Positions 1-7,368 of a DNA stretch of 10,080 nt are shown here, piece after piece. Both the position numbers and the translations under genes were made by a program. The first letter of the stretch is position 1; every line of letters begins with the position of its first letter. The notes beneath the pieces were generated by a model. The model saw only the letters and a program-made list of their open reading frames with translations. It searched no databases and was not told where the DNA came from. The DNA comes from Caldisericota bacterium (GTDB lineage: Bacteria; Caldisericota; Caldisericia; Cryosericales; Cryosericaceae). The stretch lies in contig JAPLGI010000166.1 of assembly GCA_026390245.1 (NCBI GenBank), positions 1 to 10,080 of the forward strand, read 5' to 3'.

Positions 1-202
1 CCATGAATGCTGCGTGGCCCAGCGAGACGAGCCCGCCAAATCCCATGAGCAGATTGAGTCCCTGTGTCGCGATGGCATACAGCATGGCAATGTTCAAGTA
101 CCCGATAATCGATGGCTTCGTTCTGAACACGAGCGGGAGGACAAGGACAAGCGCCGCGATGGCTCCGTTGACCGCTAGACGCCTTGTACTGGAAGAAGTC
201 AT
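1..202 (-). CDS. livM: LIV-type ABC transporter permease LivM (N-terminal part, cut by window edge)
   Basis: This is the second membrane subunit of a branched-chain-amino-acid-type (HAAT) importer, expected to pair with LivH to form the translocation path. Only the first 67 codons are inside the window. They read MTSSSTRRLAV, then a hydrophobic segment, then the stretch LNLLMGFGGLVSLGHAAF, which is characteristic of LivM (Gln/Asn-Leu-rich loop followed by G-x-x-SLGHAAF). The ATG at 202-200 shares one base with the livH stop (TGATG), and AGAGGAGG lies just upstream inside livH, so translation is probably coupled to livH. It is the ninth gene of the operon. Whether further genes follow cannot be seen. 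Family assignment is firm; the transported substrate is unknown. Confidence 0.93.
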   Translation of the reverse strand, partial: MTSSSTRRLAVNGAIAALVLVLPLVFRTKPSIIGYLNIAMLYAIATQGLNLLMGFGGLVSLGHAAFM

Positions 203-1080
203 CAGAACCTCCTCTGCTGGCGCTTGCCAAACAGTCCCTGTGGCATGACCAGCAGTACGATGACGATGACGATAAGCATGAAGCTGTCCTTGATGGCTGG
301 GAATTGATATGCCACAAGATTCTCCACGACGCCGATGATGAGTCCGCCAACAGCAGCGCCGAACACCGAGCCCATACCTCCCAGGACGATGGCCGTAAAA
401 GCTTTCACCTGGACAAGACCCATGAACGACGGCTCGAGGGAGAACCTGGGGACGATCAGCAGTGCAGCCAGACCCGCCATCGCGCTTCCAATGGCCCATA
501 CCAGCATGTAGATCGACGGAGTCGGGATTCCAAGAACACGTGCCGCATACTCATCCTGCGAGATGCTGCGGGCTGCAGTACCCTGTTTGGTCCGATACAG
601 GAACAAGTACAGGATACCAAAGGTGACGATCGCCGCCAGCAGGACCACGATGTCCTGTCTGCCCAGGATGACCGGCCCGATCTTGATGGGATCGCCCGAG
701 ACCAGCGGGGGGAACAAGCGGGGCTCAGTGTTGAAAAGGAACGCAGCCAAGCCCTGGAACAACAGGGAAAGACCCAGTGTCAGCATGATGAGCGAGAGGT
801 GGGAACGTGAGCGTACCGACCGCATCATGAAGCGCTCGACAAGCAGGCCGACCACCGCCCCCGCAGCTATGGCAAGGATCAGAACGAGTGAATACGGTAC
901 TTTGGCTGTCGTTATCATGAAAAACGCCAGGTAGGTGATGAACATGCCGGTGTCGCCCTGAGCGAAGTTCATGACGTTCGTCGTCTGCAGAATGAGGACA
1001 ATGCCCATCCCAACCAGCGCATACACTGCCCCGGTGGTGAGTCCCCGCACAGTCAGGTTCAAGAAGATGTCCATGCTCAT
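202..1080 (-). CDS. livH: LIV-type ABC transporter permease LivH
   Basis: This 292-residue inner-membrane permease belongs to the LivH branch of the HAAT importer family, of usual length. It shows alternating hydrophobic helices throughout (about eight). Family motifs visible are YALVGMGIVLI near residues 20-30, TNVMNFAQGD near 34-43, and the cytoplasmic coupling-loop signature IVLGGMGSVFGAAVGG near 231-246, which docks on the ATPases. It ends in a basic tail KRQQRRF. The ATG at 1080 overlaps the livF stop as ATGA (4 nt), with GGAGGG at 1085-1090 (minus-strand sense) as ribosome binding site. A second in-frame ATG two codons on (MSMD) is possible but worse placed. It forms the pore with LivM and is driven by LivF and LivG. 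Confidence 0.95.
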   Translation of the reverse strand: MSMDIFLNLTVRGLTTGAVYALVGMGIVLILQTTNVMNFAQGDTGMFITYLAFFMITTAKVPYSLVLILAIAAGAVVGLLVERFMMRSVRSRSHLSLIMLTLGLSLLFQGLAAFLFNTEPRLFPPLVSGDPIKIGPVILGRQDIVVLLAAIVTFGILYLFLYRTKQGTAARSISQDEYAARVLGIPTPSIYMLVWAIGSAMAGLAALLIVPRFSLEPSFMGLVQVKAFTAIVLGGMGSVFGAAVGGLIIGVVENLVAYQFPAIKDSFMLIVIVIVLLVMPQGLFGKRQQRRF

Positions 1081-1784
1081 CGGGTCCCTCCAAGGTAGAG
1101 CTGTTTCACCATTTCGTTCCCGCTGAGCTCTTGCGCTGTCCCTTCAAGGGCCACCTGACCGGTAACGAGAATATACGCACGGTCAGCCAGCTCCAGGGAT
1201 CGCTTGGCGTTCTGTTCGACCAGGAGGATGGAGACGCCGGATTCACGCAGACGGGCCAGCGTGTCGAACACCGTTCCGATGACCTTGGGAGCGAGACCCA
1301 GTGACGGCTCGTCCAGCAACATCAGTCGCGGATTTGGCATCAGGCCACGGGCTAGCGCCAGCATCTGCTGCTCGCCGCCTGACAGCGTGCCGCCGGCCTG
1401 TTTGCGCCGGTCGGCGAGGATGCTGAACATCGTATACATCGCATCGAGTCTGCTCTTCTGCTGGCTGCGTGGCATGATGTAGGCTGCCAGAAGCAGGTTC
1501 TCTTCGACGGTCAGGTCAGGAAAGATATGCCTCCCCTCGGGAACGTGAGAAATGCCGCACTTCACGACCTCCGCAGGAGACAACCCGTTGAGAACCTTGT
1601 CGCCAAATGTCACAGAACCCTTCCGTACCCGGATCAGTCCCGTGATAGTCCTCAGAAGCGTGGTCTTGCCAGCCCCGTTTGCACCGAGCACGGCGACAAT
1701 CTCTCCCTTGTCGAGGCTGATGGTGACATGATTCAGGACGTCGATAGCCCCATACCCTGAGACGACCTGCTCAACTCGCAGCAT
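1077..1784 (-). CDS. livF: LIV-type ABC transporter ATP-binding protein LivF
   Basis: This 235-residue cytoplasmic ATPase is one of the two nucleotide-binding subunits of the importer. Walker A is GANGAGKT (34-41), the VPEGR segment typical of LivF is at 81-85, the ABC signature is LSGGE (134-138), Walker B is LMLLDE (154-159), and the switch position is Gln191 (LLVEQN), which is normal for LivF instead of His. The open frame extends upstream to 1925, but that extension is a low-quality translation of livG in another frame. The start at 1784 (MLRVEQVV) has GGAGG six bases upstream and gives the usual family length. It overlaps the end of livG by 14 nt and the start of livH by 4 nt. Confidence 0.95.
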   Translation of the reverse strand: MLRVEQVVSGYGAIDVLNHVTISLDKGEIVAVLGANGAGKTTLLRTITGLIRVRKGSVTFGDKVLNGLSPAEVVKCGISHVPEGRHIFPDLTVEENLLLAAYIMPRSQQKSRLDAMYTMFSILADRRKQAGGTLSGGEQQMLALARGLMPNPRLMLLDEPSLGLAPKVIGTVFDTLARLRESGVSILLVEQNAKRSLELADRAYILVTGQVALEGTAQELSGNEMVKQLYLGGTR

Positions 1785-2517
1785 GGGTTTCCTCCCCGAG
1801 ATACGCCTCGATGACGCGCTTGTCTGCTGAAACCTCGGCGGGCGTTCCTTCCGCGATCTTCTCCCCGAAGTCCATGACCGTAACCGAGTCCGAGATGTCC
1901 ATGACCAGCTCCATGTCATGCTCAACGAGCAGTACGGTCGTCCCGGCGTCCCGCATTTTCCTGATAACGGCCTTCAGCGTGCCCTTCTCCGACGTTGGTA
2001 TGCCTGCAGCTGGCTCGTCGAGCAACACGAGCCGGGGATGGCTGATGAACGCCCGCGCCAGTTCCACGGTCTTGAGCGTCCCATACGGCAGGACGGCTGC
2101 ATGGGCAGGGGCAAGAGCGGTCAACCCAAAAAAGTCGAGCGTTTCCTCCAGCTGCTGCCCAGGTTCGCGGGCCATACCCAGCAATTCACTCACAAAGTTG
2201 CTTCGGGACTTGCTGTGAAAGCCAACCAGAATGTTTTCACGCACAGTCATGCTGGGAAAGATACTCAGGTTCTGGAACGTTCGCGTCACCCCGATCTCCG
2301 CAAGGCGATGGCGTGGCAAACCACGCAACTCCCTTCCAGCGAACTGGATGTCTCCCGTATAGGGAACGAGCTGAAAAATGGCGTTGAACGCGGTCGTCTT
2401 GCCAGCTCCATTGGGACCGATGAGCGCATGAATCTCACCGTCCTTCACCCTCAGATTCAGTGACTTGACGGCGACAACGCCTCCAAAACGTACGGTCAGG
2501 TTCTCGATTGCAAGCAT
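1771..2517 (-). CDS. livG: LIV-type ABC transporter ATP-binding protein LivG
   Basis: This 248-residue ATPase is the partner of LivF. Walker A is GPNGAGKT (34-41), the Q-loop is TFQN (Q82), the signature is the variant LPYGT (143-147) seen in LivG proteins instead of LSGGQ, Walker B is LVLLDEPAAG (163-172), and His200 (VEHD) is the switch residue. The start at 2517 (MLAIENLTVRFGG) is chosen because GAGGA lies four bases upstream and the ABC domain begins immediately. The longer open frame to 2589 would add residues encoded by the intergenic hairpin. It lies 77 nt after the binding-protein gene, separated by that hairpin, and overlaps livF by 14 nt. Confidence 0.95.
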   Translation of the reverse strand: MLAIENLTVRFGGVVAVKSLNLRVKDGEIHALIGPNGAGKTTAFNAIFQLVPYTGDIQFAGRELRGLPRHRLAEIGVTRTFQNLSIFPSMTVRENILVGFHSKSRSNFVSELLGMAREPGQQLEETLDFFGLTALAPAHAAVLPYGTLKTVELARAFISHPRLVLLDEPAAGIPTSEKGTLKAVIRKMRDAGTTVLLVEHDMELVMDISDSVTVMDFGEKIAEGTPAEVSADKRVIEAYLGEETHAAS

Positions 2518-2532
2518 GGTGTCCTCACTTTG

Positions 2533-2558
2533 TGCCCGGGGGCCGAAGCCCCCGGGCA
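2533..2558 (-). promoter_or_regulatory. Perfect 11-bp hairpin with cUUCGg tetraloop between binding-protein gene and livG
   Basis: An 11-bp inverted repeat (TGCCCGGGGGC at 2533-2543, complement at 2548-2558) encloses a 4-base loop. Read on the transcribed (minus) strand the loop is TTCG closed by C-G, the very stable cUUCGg tetraloop. No U-run follows (the sequence continues CAAAGTGAGG), so it is not a classical intrinsic terminator. Its position, between a solute-binding-protein gene and the ATPase/permease genes, matches known mRNA-stabilising or partial-attenuation hairpins that allow more binding protein than transporter. That function is inference. Confidence 0.8.
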
Positions 2559-2594
2559 GAATGCCACCACAGTGGGCGGCCTGCTGCAAGTTCG

Positions 2595-4169
2595 CTAAGG
2601 CTTCAGAACGCTGACCCAGTCACTGACCTTGACAAGCGCTCCCTTCTGGACTTGCATGAAGAACATGGAGTACTTGCCAGACCGCTCTCCTGGACCATAG
2701 CTGATGTCCTTGGCAAGGTACCCTGACCAGCCGTTGAACGTCTCCAGGGCCCAGACCAGTGAGTCACGCGTAGGATAAGGACCAGACCTGCGTACAGCCT
2801 CTGTGAAAACCTCAGCCGCAACGAAACCGGCAACGGCATAGGAGAATGTCAGCGGGTCATCCTTTGGGTAGTACTTTCTCCACGTGTCGAAGAACTTGAT
2901 GACGCCGGGATCCTTGAGGTTCGAGAAGTCCGCCCAGCCGGTTACGTACACACCCTCAGCTGCAGCACCAGCAGTCGCAATGATGCCGGAGTGCGGATAG
3001 GGCAGGAAGATCTTCTGGGTGAGACCGAGCGATTTGGCGGTCTTGACGACGTTGCCGCCTGTTGCGACACCAGTCGCGTACATGATGAGTGCATCCGCAT
3101 TGCTGGCCTGCACCTTGAGCAAATACGAGGTGAAGTCAGTCTCGGTAGCAGGGAACGGCGATTCGACGACGATCGATCCTCCGTACTTGGCGATACCCTT
3201 CTTGATGCCGGTCAATCCCTCGTTGCCGGTATCGTCGTTGCTGTAAAGAACGGCGATGTTCTTGAGACCAAGGGTGCTGGCAACGTATTTCGCGAAGATC
3301 TGACCCTCATTGATGTAGTTTGGCTGAACGGCAAACACATAGTTCTTGGCCGGAATCGACAGCTTGGAGACGCCGGACGCCTGATAGACGAATGGAACCT
3401 TCTGATCGTTCAGGTAGTCCATGACGGCCAGGCAGCCGGGGGTACCAAGGCCACCGACCACGGCGAACACCTTGTCCTCGGTGACGAACTTCTTGACGAT
3501 GGTCACAGTATTGGCGGGGTTGAACCCGTCGTCCGCGACCTTCAGGTTGATCTTGCGGCCGTAGACTCCGCCCGCCTCGTTGACCATGTTGAAGTAAGCC
3601 TGCATTCCGTGAGAGAACGGGATGCCGACAACAGCGTATGGTCCTGTCTGAACCGAGAACGAACCAATAAGGATCTGGTTCCCCGTTATGCCAGGTACCA
3701 CGCCTGTCGTCTTCGACTTGATCGAGATCGTCTTCGCCTGAGAGTCGTAATAGACGGACAGACCGAAGGCCTCGCTGATGAGGCGCACGGGCACCATGGT
3801 GCGGCCCGCCTTGATGTACGGAGCTGCTTCAAGCGACTTGGTCTCGGATCCAATAACTGCTTCCTTCACACCGATCGTCAGCAGAACCGAGACGTCGTCG
3901 AGTTTGATTGTTACAGTACGCAAAGTCGGATTCCAGCCCACGGTGGCACCGTAGGTCTCGGTGATGAGACGAACTGGAACGAACGTACGCCCACCGACGA
4001 CCTCAGGGGCAACTTCCGAGTTGAGCGGAAGCCCGTTGAGAGCATATTGCTTGAACCCGACCTGCAACACCATGAAGAAATCCTTAGTCTCGGCGCTGGC
4101 CGGCCGTATGCCCGCAAACATCGCGACAACAAGGGCAATCGCAAGTGCTAGTGATAGTACCTTCTTCAT
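2595..4169 (-). CDS. Extracellular solute-binding protein of LIV type fused to two copper-amine-oxidase-N-like repeats
   Basis: This 524-residue exported binding protein feeds the LivGFHM importer. It opens with a signal peptide (MKKVLSLALAIALVVAMFAG, cleavage likely after RPASA, residue 26). There is no Cys lipobox. Two repeats follow, of the kind found in the copper amine oxidase N-terminal domain family: GRTFVPVRLITETYGATVGW (60-79) and GRTMVPVRLISEAFGLSVYY (122-141), with beta-strand segments between. From about 165 to the end is a type I periplasmic-binding fold (ILIGSFSVQTGPYAVVG; NEAGGVYGRKI; GTPGCLAVMDYLNDQKVPFV; SNDDTGNEG), as in branched-chain amino acid, amide or aromatic-acid receptors. 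The start at 4169 is preferred over the ATG at 4175 because AGGAGG (4177-4182) is seven bases away. It lies 49 nt after the TetR gene. The ligand is unknown. Confidence 0.92.
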   Translation of the reverse strand: MKKVLSLALAIALVVAMFAGIRPASAETKDFFMVLQVGFKQYALNGLPLNSEVAPEVVGGRTFVPVRLITETYGATVGWNPTLRTVTIKLDDVSVLLTIGVKEAVIGSETKSLEAAPYIKAGRTMVPVRLISEAFGLSVYYDSQAKTISIKSKTTGVVPGITGNQILIGSFSVQTGPYAVVGIPFSHGMQAYFNMVNEAGGVYGRKINLKVADDGFNPANTVTIVKKFVTEDKVFAVVGGLGTPGCLAVMDYLNDQKVPFVYQASGVSKLSIPAKNYVFAVQPNYINEGQIFAKYVASTLGLKNIAVLYSNDDTGNEGLTGIKKGIAKYGGSIVVESPFPATETDFTSYLLKVQASNADALIMYATGVATGGNVVKTAKSLGLTQKIFLPYPHSGIIATAGAAAEGVYVTGWADFSNLKDPGVIKFFDTWRKYYPKDDPLTFSYAVAGFVAAEVFTEAVRRSGPYPTRDSLVWALETFNGWSGYLAKDISYGPGERSGKYSMFFMQVQKGALVKVSDWVSVLKP

Positions 4170-4176
4170 TGTCATT

Positions 4177-4182
4177 CCTCCT
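4177..4182 (-). promoter_or_regulatory. Ribosome binding site deciding the start of the solute-binding protein
   Basis: AGGAGG on the minus strand. It is one base from the ATG at 4175, too close for normal initiation, and seven bases from the ATG at 4169, which is ideal. This favours the MKKVLS start and a standard signal peptide, and argues against the longer open frame reaching 4244. Confidence 0.8.
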
Positions 4183-4218
4183 GTTCCGTAAGAATGAGAC
4201 GCCACAAATTCAGCCGTT

Positions 4219-5580
4219 CTATCCACCGGATGCGGCCACTCCATGAGCCGTGTTCTCTCGCCTGCTTCTTCCAGTCGGTTTCACCCCCTTGCCATGATCA
4301 TTGTCAGCCTTCAATGCTGCTCGCCGAGTCGCCCCTTCAATTCCATGAAGAACAAGCCGTACAGAACTTGTGAGTGCAGCAGGTGCCACCTCAGCATCGG
4401 GATGATCACTCCACAGCACCCACCTCAAACCCAACCAGTGACCCACGCCCATCAGAGCAAGTGCCGTGATTTCGGGGTTGCCCGGCCGAATGTCGCCCGC
4501 TACCATGGCTCGCTCCAGCGCAATGGCATACGGTTCGGACAGCCGCGTGTAGTACCACCTGCCAAGGTCCTTGTCAACAAACTCAGCCTCGCGGACAACA
4601 CGGTACGAGTCTCCGTGTTCCCGAATGTAGCTGCAGAAGGACTCGAGTGCCACAACCTCCACGATACGCCTGTCCGTGAGTCCCCGCGCCGCCTGGGCCG
4701 TGTGGCGCCGAAGGCCCTCATTGACTTCGACGACCAGTCGTGACAATAGCTCCAGCTTGGACTCGAAGTACAGGTAGGTGGTCCCGGGTGCAACCCCCGC
4801 AGTCCGGGCAATGCTGTAAATGTCAGCATTCCAGTAGCCCTGTTTGCCGAAGATGTGCTCTGCGGCCGTCAACAGGTTCTTCTGGGTGCGCTCACCTTTT
4901 GAAAGGCCCACTCCGGGTTCGCGCACAGGTGCAGCTTCAGGAAGAGACACGAGATCCTCTGGAGAATCGCCACGCGCGTCTATGCCATGCAGTGCAAAGT
5001 CCACGAGCTGCGCGCAGAACCCGTCGACCGTAAACAGGTTCTCCCAGAGCGTCTTCTTGACCGCCACCAGATACACCGATCCGAGAAGGTAGTAGCCAAT
5101 GTCGTCGAGGTCGAACTCCGCCGGTACGAGTTCCTGCAGCTGGTCGCCAACGATGGCCACAACCCGGGAGTAGAAGTCACGGACGAAAGCATATCCGTTG
5201 AACTCGGTCTCCGTGAAGACCCTGTACAGGTGGGTATCACGCCCGACTACCTCCAGAATCGTCGAGTAGAATGCCCGAAGCTTCGCTTCCAGGCCTGCTG
5301 CTCGTGCCATTCCTGCCGACAACGCCCCCGTGAAGTCCTCCGAGAACGTCTCAAGGACTGCAAACAGCACTTCCTCTTTGGACCTGAAGTGCCTGTAGAA
5401 AGCTGAGTTCGAGATGCCAACGTCGCGAGCAATCATCGCCACTGATGTCTGCGAGTAGCCGTGAGTGAAGAAGAGGCTCAGCGCTGAGCCGACGATCCGC
5501 TCGGACGTCGACAGCATCGGCAATACCGGCACTTTTCGGTCCCTGGCCGCCCTTGTTTCTTGAGGGTGCGCTGCTATCAC
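4219..5580 (-). CDS. Double TetR-family transcriptional regulator (two TetR units in one chain)
   Basis: This is a predicted ligand-responsive DNA-binding regulator of 453 residues, about twice the normal TetR length of roughly 200. Unit 1 has an N-terminal three-helix DNA-binding domain at about 24-72, with the helix-turn-helix SVAMIARDVGISNSAFYRHF (47-66), and an all-helical ligand domain to about 200. A linker at 203-226 leads to unit 2, with its DNA-binding domain at about 229-280 (DIYSIARTAGVAPGTTYLYF, 253-272) and its ligand domain to about 420. The two ligand domains share a matching segment (LYRVFTETEF at 118-127; SYRVVREAEF at 325-334), pointing to internal duplication within one subfamily. 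A basic tail follows from about 420. The GTG start at 5580 lies 3 nt after the hydrolase stop. The ATG at 5517 (MLSTSERI) is an alternative, and neither has a strong ribosome binding site. It probably controls its own operon. Confidence 0.9.
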   Translation of the reverse strand: MIAAHPQETRAARDRKVPVLPMLSTSERIVGSALSLFFTHGYSQTSVAMIARDVGISNSAFYRHFRSKEEVLFAVLETFSEDFTGALSAGMARAAGLEAKLRAFYSTILEVVGRDTHLYRVFTETEFNGYAFVRDFYSRVVAIVGDQLQELVPAEFDLDDIGYYLLGSVYLVAVKKTLWENLFTVDGFCAQLVDFALHGIDARGDSPEDLVSLPEAAPVREPGVGLSKGERTQKNLLTAAEHIFGKQGYWNADIYSIARTAGVAPGTTYLYFESKLELLSRLVVEVNEGLRRHTAQAARGLTDRRIVEVVALESFCSYIREHGDSYRVVREAEFVDKDLGRWYYTRLSEPYAIALERAMVAGDIRPGNPEITALALMGVGHWLGLRWVLWSDHPDAEVAPAALTSSVRLVLHGIEGATRRAALKADNDHGKGVKPTGRSRRENTAHGVAASGG

Positions 5581-5583
5581 TCT

Positions 5584-6342
5584 CTACAGCTCCTGTTCGA
5601 GAGTCGTGGCGAACTGCTCCGGTTCCACCAGCATCGGAAGATGCACCTGCCCTCCCAGAACGGCAAGTTTGCCATGGCAGGCCGCAACCGTAGGACGAAT
5701 CCAGTCGACAGGCACGACAGTGTCACGCTCACCGTGCAAGAAGGTGATCGGTATGGAAAGGCTCCCAAGCTGAGCCGACATACGTACGCCAGCCAGCGAA
5801 TCGGCCATTTCCGTGTAGCCCTGTGGAATACAGCGAACAGCATCCGCGATGATCTCCTTCAGGATGTCCTCTGCAAGACCAAAAGGCTCATTATTCTTGC
5901 GTGTCATGGCCTCGATGAGCGGGGGATTCTGCGCGAGCATGAGAAATGAAGCCCGCATCTGATCGTTCATTGGATAGCCATCCGCTGGTCCGCAGCCGAT
6001 GAGCACCATCTTGGAGAACTGTGCCCCCTTGAGCGCTGCCATCAGCCCGATCACGGCACCCATCGAGTGTCCAACATAGACAGCCGGTTCAAGATGCCAA
6101 TACTTCTGCCAGGAAATGAGCGCGTCGGCACAATGTTCCACCGTCGTGGGCGAGATGTTGTCCGACTTGCCGAATCCAGGGAAGTCAACAAACACATTCT
6201 TCCGGTCCAGCGGCAGATAAGGCATCATCAGTCGCCAGGAGTTGGCAGAGGCTAGATTCCCATGTCCGAAGATCACCGTCCTGGTGCCGTCTCCCAGTCG
6301 CTCGGAGTAGATTCGCTTTCCTTCAAACGGTGCATACGCCAT
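5584..6342 (-). CDS. Alpha/beta-fold hydrolase
   Basis: This 252-residue cytoplasmic protein (no signal peptide) has the alpha/beta-hydrolase fold. Visible elements are the oxyanion-hole segment FGHGN (25-29), the nucleophile elbow GHSMG with Ser93, the acid Asp207 in HGERDTVVP, and His234 in GGQVHLP, so the catalytic triad is complete. Helical residues at about 120-185 form the lid over the substrate pocket. The general architecture resembles esterases and C-C bond hydrolases of aromatic ring-cleavage pathways, but specificity cannot be read off. The start has GGGGAGG six bases upstream. It lies 12 nt after the second KAS III-like gene and 3 nt before the TetR gene, so it belongs to the same operon. 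It could hydrolyse an ester or thioester made or used by the KAS-like pair; that is inference. Confidence 0.9.
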   Translation of the reverse strand: MAYAPFEGKRIYSERLGDGTRTVIFGHGNLASANSWRLMMPYLPLDRKNVFVDFPGFGKSDNISPTTVEHCADALISWQKYWHLEPAVYVGHSMGAVIGLMAALKGAQFSKMVLIGCGPADGYPMNDQMRASFLMLAQNPPLIEAMTRKNNEPFGLAEDILKEIIADAVRCIPQGYTEMADSLAGVRMSAQLGSLSIPITFLHGERDTVVPVDWIRPTVAACHGKLAVLGGQVHLPMLVEPEQFATTLEQEL

Positions 6343-6354
6343 TTCAAGCCTCCC

Positions 6355-7344
6355 CTACAGCCAGCGCATGGCATAGCTCGCCATGGCGTAACCGCCACCT
6401 GAGGCTGCCATGACAACAACATCGCCCTTGTGAATAAGGTTCTGCTCAAGGGCATCGTGCAGTGCCATTGGGACGCAGGCCGAGCCTGTGTAGCCAAACT
6501 TCTCCATGACAGTGTGCGTCTTGCTCATGGGCATCCCCAGCGTATTCATGACCCCTTCAATCGTGTTCCTGCGCACCTGTGTGAACAGCAGCATGTCAGC
6601 GTCCTCCGGTGTCAGGCTGGCCTGTGCCAGGGTTTCCCGCACGAGGCGGGGCCAGTGTACCGAGTTGACATCAGGAAACCTCTTGTTCGGATTGTACTGC
6701 ACTGTGTGCTCCTTGTTCGCCACAGATTCGGCAGTCGGCAGTCTGGCTGATCCGAGATACACGCCCAGGTAGTCCCAATAATATCCATCAGCGTACAGCA
6801 TCGACCCGAGATACCCGCCTGTCTCGGACTCGTCCTCGATGAGCACGGCGGCACCAGCCCCATCGGAAAACGTCGGAGCCGTGATCTTGTCATGCCAGTT
6901 CAAGAATCGCGTCATCGCATACGTGCCGATCACGAGTGCCTTGTGGAAATGCTGATCTGCCATGATGTACTTCGTGGCAGTGTTGAGCGCCGTCACCCAC
7001 CCGGCACATGCGACGTTCGTGTCAAAAACGCCTGCGTTCTTGGCCAGCAGCCGGTGTTGAACGATCGATGCCGTACACGGTGAGATGTAGTCGGGCGTAT
7101 CAGTGCTGACAATGATGAGGTCCAGTTCCGAAGGCTTGACTCCGGCGTTCTTCAGCGCCTGCATGCCTGCATAGACCGCCATATCCGATGCTTCTTCGTC
7201 GTCCGCCATGATCTTCTTGATCCTGATACCGCCGGCTTGAATCTGTTGCGTCAGGTCCAGTTTCAGCATTGCTCCGACCTCCTCGGTCGGCATAGAACGT
7301 GTTGGCGTGTAGATACCGGTACCGGCGATACGTACTGTCCTCAT
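6355..7344 (-). CDS. KAS III (FabH)-like protein, copy 2, lacking the catalytic His and Asn
   Basis: This 329-residue thiolase-fold protein is of the beta-ketoacyl-ACP synthase III type. N-terminal landmarks are RIAGTGIYTP (5-14) and STDTPDYISP (80-89). The nucleophile is Cys113 in NVACAGW, followed by FSDGAGAAVL (159-168). At the C-terminus, where FabH has PHQAN with the catalytic His, this protein reads FTQVR (Thr255). Where FabH has the GNTS Asn, it reads GYTGSACVPMAL (Tyr285). So Cys is kept while both decarboxylation residues are replaced. Normal Claisen condensation with malonyl-ACP is therefore doubtful; acyl transfer or a non-decarboxylating reaction fits better, as inference. The start is supported by GGGAG seven bases upstream. 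It is a clear paralogue of the preceding gene, 24 nt away. Confidence 0.88.
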   Translation of the reverse strand: MRTVRIAGTGIYTPTRSMPTEEVGAMLKLDLTQQIQAGGIRIKKIMADDEEASDMAVYAGMQALKNAGVKPSELDLIIVSTDTPDYISPCTASIVQHRLLAKNAGVFDTNVACAGWVTALNTATKYIMADQHFHKALVIGTYAMTRFLNWHDKITAPTFSDGAGAAVLIEDESETGGYLGSMLYADGYYWDYLGVYLGSARLPTAESVANKEHTVQYNPNKRFPDVNSVHWPRLVRETLAQASLTPEDADMLLFTQVRRNTIEGVMNTLGMPMSKTHTVMEKFGYTGSACVPMALHDALEQNLIHKGDVVVMAASGGGYAMASYAMRWL

Positions 7345-7368
7345 GTAACCGCTCCCTGACCCGCTCGA

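Noticed and set aside
1785..1925. N-terminal extension of livF
   Set aside because: The added residues (Ser/Trp/Arg-rich) are livG read in another frame. The internal ATG at 1784 has an ideal ribosome binding site and family-length product.
2991..4151. Long plus-strand open frame (386 codons) opposite the binding-protein gene
   Set aside because: It is exactly antisense to a confidently identified gene, lacks any recognisable motif or good ribosome binding site, and is explained by codon bias at high GC.
4170..4244. N-terminal extension of the binding protein up to 4244
   Set aside because: It would bury the signal peptide behind about 25 polar residues and overlap the TetR gene end. AGGAGG supports the 4169 start.
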